Source of the DNA: Spirochaetales bacterium
GTDB lineage: Bacteria; Spirochaetota; Spirochaetia; JABEVK01
Reading direction: 5' to 3'
DNA length: 36,055 nucleotides
NCBI GenBank assembly: GCA_013044245.1
Contig: JABEVK010000107.1
Location: forward strand, 1-36,055
Position numbers and translations under genes: made by a program. Shown here piece by piece: positions 33,046-36,055 of this stretch (its first letter is position 1; every line of letters begins with the position of its first letter). The notes beneath the pieces are model-generated. The model saw only the letters and a list, made by a program, of their open reading frames with translations, searched no databases and was not told where the DNA came from.

Positions 33046-33675
33046 TTAGTGCAGTGTGGGGAACAACGGTTGTACCCACAGAAAGAACAGTCCAGTGCCT
33101 AAGGGAATAAGCAAGTTATCCAGGTCTTTGATCGGCAAAGCTTCTAAAACTGTGGCTACCAAGGCCGTGGCAAAGGCCAGACCCGGTTGGCGCGTCAGGG
33201 CAAAAACGATCACGAATACGGCAATAAAGGCCGCAAGACTGCCTTCTAGGGTTTTTCCGCCTGTCAGCGGAAGCTTAACTCGACCGAAAAGCTTTCCGGC
33301 CAAACTCGAAAGGCCGTCGCCGAACGCCAGAGCGTAAATACCTACGGCCGAAGCCGGTTGAGGGTACAACATCAAACAGGCCAGAGCACCAAGTCCCAAG
33401 GTCACAGGGCCTAAGACCGCTTTGTTGCGGTCGCGTTCACGCGAGGCCAGGCGGGTAATCAGCGAAATCACCGCCACTTCACGCCCCTGCATCCTCAAAG
33501 ATTCCGCCAAACAATAAATAACAATGCCGCTAGAAAGCAGAACAACGGTCACCACAAAATTGGCTTGTGCCAAGGTCGGCGTTAAAGCAATCAGTACATG
33601 AAGTCCCTTGCGAACGACTTCGGTTCGTATCTCACGCTCCCTACGAATGTGTCCCACCACGCGAACTTGTTCCAT
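33046..33675 (-). CDS. dolichol kinase/phytol kinase-family membrane protein
   Basis: 209 residues with about six transmembrane helices. Family hallmarks are RKGLHVLIA near residue 22, AFGDGLSSLAGKLFGR near 116-132 followed by TGGKTLEGSLAAF, and a late IKDLDNLLIPLGTG. These match the SEC59/VTE5 CTP-dependent polyprenol or phytol kinase family, related to phosphatidate cytidylyltransferases; the GKTLEGS stretch is the nucleotide/phosphate motif. The likely reaction is phosphorylation of a membrane isoprenoid alcohol, or a CTP-dependent lipid step, in the inner membrane. GAGG lies about nine bases ahead of the ATG. It is convergent with the upstream membrane gene. The precise substrate is not inferable. 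Confidence 0.82.
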   Translation of the reverse strand: MEQVRVVGHIRREREIRTEVVRKGLHVLIALTPTLAQANFVVTVVLLSSGIVIYCLAESLRMQGREVAVISLITRLASRERDRNKAVLGPVTLGLGALACLMLYPQPASAVGIYALAFGDGLSSLAGKLFGRVKLPLTGGKTLEGSLAAFIAVFVIVFALTRQPGLAFATALVATVLEALPIKDLDNLLIPLGTGLFFLWVQPLFPTLH

Positions 33676-33879
33676 GACGTTTCGCCTCTTTCGCTCTATT
33701 TATATGCAACTTTCGTACCAATTCATAAATATTTTGGTAACGCACAGAGTAAGCTATGCAACATCAACAAGTTACTCTCGTCATGGCCCATCAATATCCC
33801 CCCTAGTCTCTCGCAATGCCCCCACCCTAGTGTCTTTATTATCATACAGAGACCCCGCAGAATTGTACAAAAGGTCAGT

Positions 33880-33908
33880 TTGCTTTTTCTGGGGAGCGAG
33901 GTTAGAAT
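33880..33908 (+). promoter_or_regulatory. candidate promoter of the IIA-CBS/transporter pair
   Basis: TTGCTT (33880-33885) and TAGAAT (33903-33908) are separated by 17 bases, with the ATG at 33925. The -10 is a five-of-six match and the -35 only three of six. It lies in the 249-base gap that follows the divergent kinase-like gene; I see no gene in that gap. Confidence 0.3.
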
Positions 33909-33924
33909 CCCAGAGGAAAGCGCC

Positions 33925-34824
33925 ATGAAATTGCACGACCTTCTGAATGAAGCCTGGATTCTCTTAGACCGCCCCATCGCGAGCAAAGAAGAAGGCATTA
34001 GCCTCTTGGTAAAGACTTTTCTGGCCCAAAAACCCTTTCGCCGGACTTCGAAAGACTTAGAATCCCTCTTGAGTGACCGCGAAGCGTTAGGGGGAACGAC
34101 CTTTCCCACCGGGATCGCCGTTCCCCATGCCCGGCTTGAAGAACTCGATGATGTCATCATTTTGATTCTTCGCCCCAGTCAACCGCTTCCCGACCCGGTT
34201 GCGCCCATTCGTCTAATCACCCTTATGCTCGTTTCCCAGGGAAAGCCAGGCCGTTACCTCAATGCTCTGGCGGGCTTTCTTAAGCTTTCACAAAAATCCG
34301 AGGTTTTTGAAGCACTCTTAGCCGCCCCTAACGCTGGCGAGTTTTTGAATATCCTTACCGGTTATGATTACTCTCTCGAAAAGATAACGACAGTAGAAGA
34401 AATTCTTCCGGCGGAATCACCCTCGATTTCGCCGGACGCGACCATCCACGATCTTATTGACCTGTTTTACAAGTTCAATGCCAGCTATGCCCCTGCGGTC
34501 GACGAAGACGGGCATGTGGTGGGTGAAATCTCGCTGGCGGATATTTTGCAGGCAGCTTTTCCCGGGGACACCTCGTCGTGGGGCAATTTAAAATTTCTGC
34601 GGTCGTTCGAGCCCCTCGAACGTTTGGCCGAACAAGAGGAATCCATTCACGTACGCGACCTGATGAAACCGGTGACCTTTGCCTGTTCGCCCACCACTCC
34701 CGTAGGCGAGGTTACCTTCGAGTTCCTGCAAAAACAGCGACGGCATTGCCCTGTGGTTCGCGGACGGCAACTGGTTGGAGTTCTGAGCATCATGGATATT
34801 CTCAACAAGGTGATTCGAGGATGA
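33925..34824 (+). CDS. PTS IIA-like domain with two CBS domains, regulator of the next transporter
   Basis: 299 residues. The N-terminal PTS EIIA type 2 (fructose/mannitol-like) domain covers about 1-145, with the phosphorylatable His68 in GIAVPHARLEEL. Two CBS domains follow (about 150-215 and 240-299), which usually bind adenine nucleotides. The start at 33925 is chosen because GAGG precedes it and the IIA fold begins at once; the open frame runs on upstream to 33598 through the non-coding gap and the start of the divergent gene. The protein is soluble. Its stop overlaps the start of the transporter gene (ATGA), so the pair is translationally coupled. A role in controlling transport by phosphorylation or energy charge is inferred; IIA domains are fused directly to some antiporters and channels. 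Confidence 0.85.
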   Translation: MKLHDLLNEAWILLDRPIASKEEGISLLVKTFLAQKPFRRTSKDLESLLSDREALGGTTFPTGIAVPHARLEELDDVIILILRPSQPLPDPVAPIRLITLMLVSQGKPGRYLNALAGFLKLSQKSEVFEALLAAPNAGEFLNILTGYDYSLEKITTVEEILPAESPSISPDATIHDLIDLFYKFNASYAPAVDEDGHVVGEISLADILQAAFPGDTSSWGNLKFLRSFEPLERLAEQEESIHVRDLMKPVTFACSPTTPVGEVTFEFLQKQRRHCPVVRGRQLVGVLSIMDILNKVIRG

Positions 34825-36055
34825 CAAACACCCTGCTAGACTCCACCGGGTCATTGGTGGCACTTCTGATTTTTTTGGCCGTGGGGATTTTTAGTTCACA
34901 GTCGCGTCGAGAAATCCTCCCCCTCGCACTTGGCGCCACGTTCTTGCTGGTTTATACCGCCTTTGTTCCCCACTCGTGGCTATTTGCTCCTTACTCGTGG
35001 CTAAAGGATATCGACTTCAATTTGCTGCTGACAATACCTGCCTTAGCCGTCTTTACAATCTTATTGCACCGCACAGGCTTAGCAGGGTTTCTTGCCGTCA
35101 AAGCAGTTAAGCTCACGCAGGCACAACCCCTGCCTCTTCTTTTTTTGACAGCGTTAGGGCCCTTTGTTCTGGCCTTGTTTATCGGCTCAGGTGCGGCTTT
35201 AGCTCTCGGCCTTCCGGTGACATTTTTTCTTGCCGCCGAGCTCGGCGTACCCGTAGCCCCCTTTTTGACCTCACAGCTCCTGGCCGCCAGTGTGGGCTCG
35301 CTCTTTTCGGCAGTCGGTTCTTCGGCGGGTCTAATTGTATCCTCCGGACTGGGAATCTCTTACGGAACGTACCTTGGCGTCCTGTGGCCCTACGCAACGG
35401 CCGTCCTATTGGTCAGCCTTGCGCTTTTTCCGCTCTTTTGGGGCCATTCCTTTCGCATTTCGAATGAACGCAAAGCTCGTGTTCTCGAATACGATACCAA
35501 CCTCGCACTTTCCGAACCCGTTGTTTTATGGCGAACCTTAATTGCTTTAGCTGGTGTCACGGTGCTTTTTTGTCTCAGCTCGGTATTTTCGTGGGGTTTA
35601 GCCTTACCAGCTTGGCTTGGGGCCGCCGTTTTATTGCTCGTAACCCCTTCGTCAGCTCACCCCCAGCGGGGCTTGGCAACTGAGGTGATGACGCAAGCAA
35701 GACTCCCCTTTTTGGTAGGGCTCGTACTTTTAGCCGAGGCCCTTAAACTAAGCGGGGTAACCGGTGCCGTCGGTCAGGTTTGGGCGCACGTCGTCGGTCC
35801 CGGAGGAACTTGGCTTACCCTGGTGCTTTCTGCCACTCTGGCGGCGGTGACCGACCCGACTTCCCTTTTTGTAGCAGCCGTCCCCACCCTCAAAGCGGCC
35901 TTCGCGTCCCTGGCCCTCGCCCCTACCCGTTGGGCGAACGCACCCCAGGCTCTTGGGCTCTGGTTGCCCCTGGTACTTGGCACCACACTGGGTTCTGGGG
36001 CCTTGTTAGGTGGGCTTTTCTCGCACACCCTGGCTCGGCAGGCTCAGCTGAGCAA
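34821..36055 (+). CDS. ion transporter (IT) superfamily permease, ArsB/NhaD/SLC13-like, 3' end outside window
   Basis: The frame opens with ATG overlapping the IIA-CBS stop and stays open to the last base, giving about 411 residues with no stop. It is highly hydrophobic, with about ten or more transmembrane segments in two halves. The halves carry similar re-entrant motifs: GPFVLALFIGSGAALALGLPV in the first, of which FIGSGAALALGLP is the core, and SATLAAVTDPTSLFVAAVP in the second. This fold is that of the ArsB, NhaD and citrate/SLC13 transporters; which ion or acid it carries cannot be told. The adjacent IIA-CBS protein is its likely cytoplasmic regulator. The C-terminus lies beyond the window. 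Confidence 0.75.
   Translation, partial: MTNTLLDSTGSLVALLIFLAVGIFSSQSRREILPLALGATFLLVYTAFVPHSWLFAPYSWLKDIDFNLLLTIPALAVFTILLHRTGLAGFLAVKAVKLTQAQPLPLLFLTALGPFVLALFIGSGAALALGLPVTFFLAAELGVPVAPFLTSQLLAASVGSLFSAVGSSAGLIVSSGLGISYGTYLGVLWPYATAVLLVSLALFPLFWGHSFRISNERKARVLEYDTNLALSEPVVLWRTLIALAGVTVLFCLSSVFSWGLALPAWLGAAVLLLVTPSSAHPQRGLATEVMTQARLPFLVGLVLLAEALKLSGVTGAVGQVWAHVVGPGGTWLTLVLSATLAAVTDPTSLFVAAVPTLKAAFASLALAPTRWANAPQALGLWLPLVLGTTLGSGALLGGLFSHTLARQAQLS

Noticed and set aside
33598-33924. Upstream extension of the IIA-CBS reading frame, adding about 109 residues
   Set aside because: It overlaps the divergent kinase-like gene and has no domain content; the ATG at 33925 has a ribosome site and starts exactly at the IIA fold.
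1-36055. CRISPR arrays, transposons, phage or defence genes, tRNA and rRNA genes
   Set aside because: No direct-repeat array, transposase or integrase motif, or recognisable RNA gene was seen by eye on either strand; a tRNA scan was not possible.

Overview
This 36 kb window reads as a dense stretch of a Gram-negative bacterial chromosome, most likely a spirochaete or a close relative. Pointers are a DUF2259-type secreted protein, loosely conserved lipoproteins (Cys after LFG), an outer-membrane barrel with a terminal Phe, a short archaeal/eukaryotic-type prolyl-tRNA synthetase, a bifunctional nuclease with a UVR tail, and a GAF-GGDEF cyclase. The taxonomic call is inference; no rRNA, tRNA, CRISPR array, insertion sequence or phage gene was seen. 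Base composition shifts along the window: a 60-base sample at 7681 has 21 G/C, one at 20401 has 31.

Layout. 1-3378 (+): the end of a TPR protein, a DHH phosphoesterase and a TraB-family membrane protein. 3415-3936 (-): a membrane-anchored LysM protein. 4055-12841 plus malQ up to 14791: a maltodextrin-type locus with a LacI regulator (-), a sugar-binding lipoprotein and two permeases (+), then a convergent 1204-residue GH13 enzyme and a 4-alpha-glucanotransferase (-). No ABC ATPase is present. A strong promoter, a perfect CACACGTGTG palindrome and a terminator right after the binding protein outline its control.

21760-9227 (-) is a near-continuous seven-gene run: purL, purQ, a GAF-GGDEF diguanylate cyclase, a malic enzyme, a DUF151 nuclease, malQ and the GH13 enzyme. 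The malic enzyme has an extra C-terminal module resembling the MshEN/GspE N-terminal fold, whose best-known ligand is cyclic di-GMP. It sits directly downstream of the cyclase, and this is the most interesting observation here.

21806-24550: a small TerB-like gene and a Mn-type superoxide dismutase share a divergent control region; then a DHp-like/receiver/PP2C phosphatase and nadE on the minus strand. 26272-28175 (+): a degenerate short-chain dehydrogenase and a diverged member of the dicarboxylate/amino-acid symporter fold. 28237-32146 (-): DUF2259 protein, proS, a lipoprotein and an outer-membrane barrel. 32196-36055: a polytopic membrane protein (+), a dolichol/phytol kinase-like protein (-), and a PTS-IIA/CBS protein (+) overlapping a 12-TM-type transporter that runs off the window.

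The sugar genes import and process alpha-glucans. The cyclase and the phosphatase are signalling proteins. Most of the rest is housekeeping metabolism (purines, NAD, malate, prolyl-tRNA).
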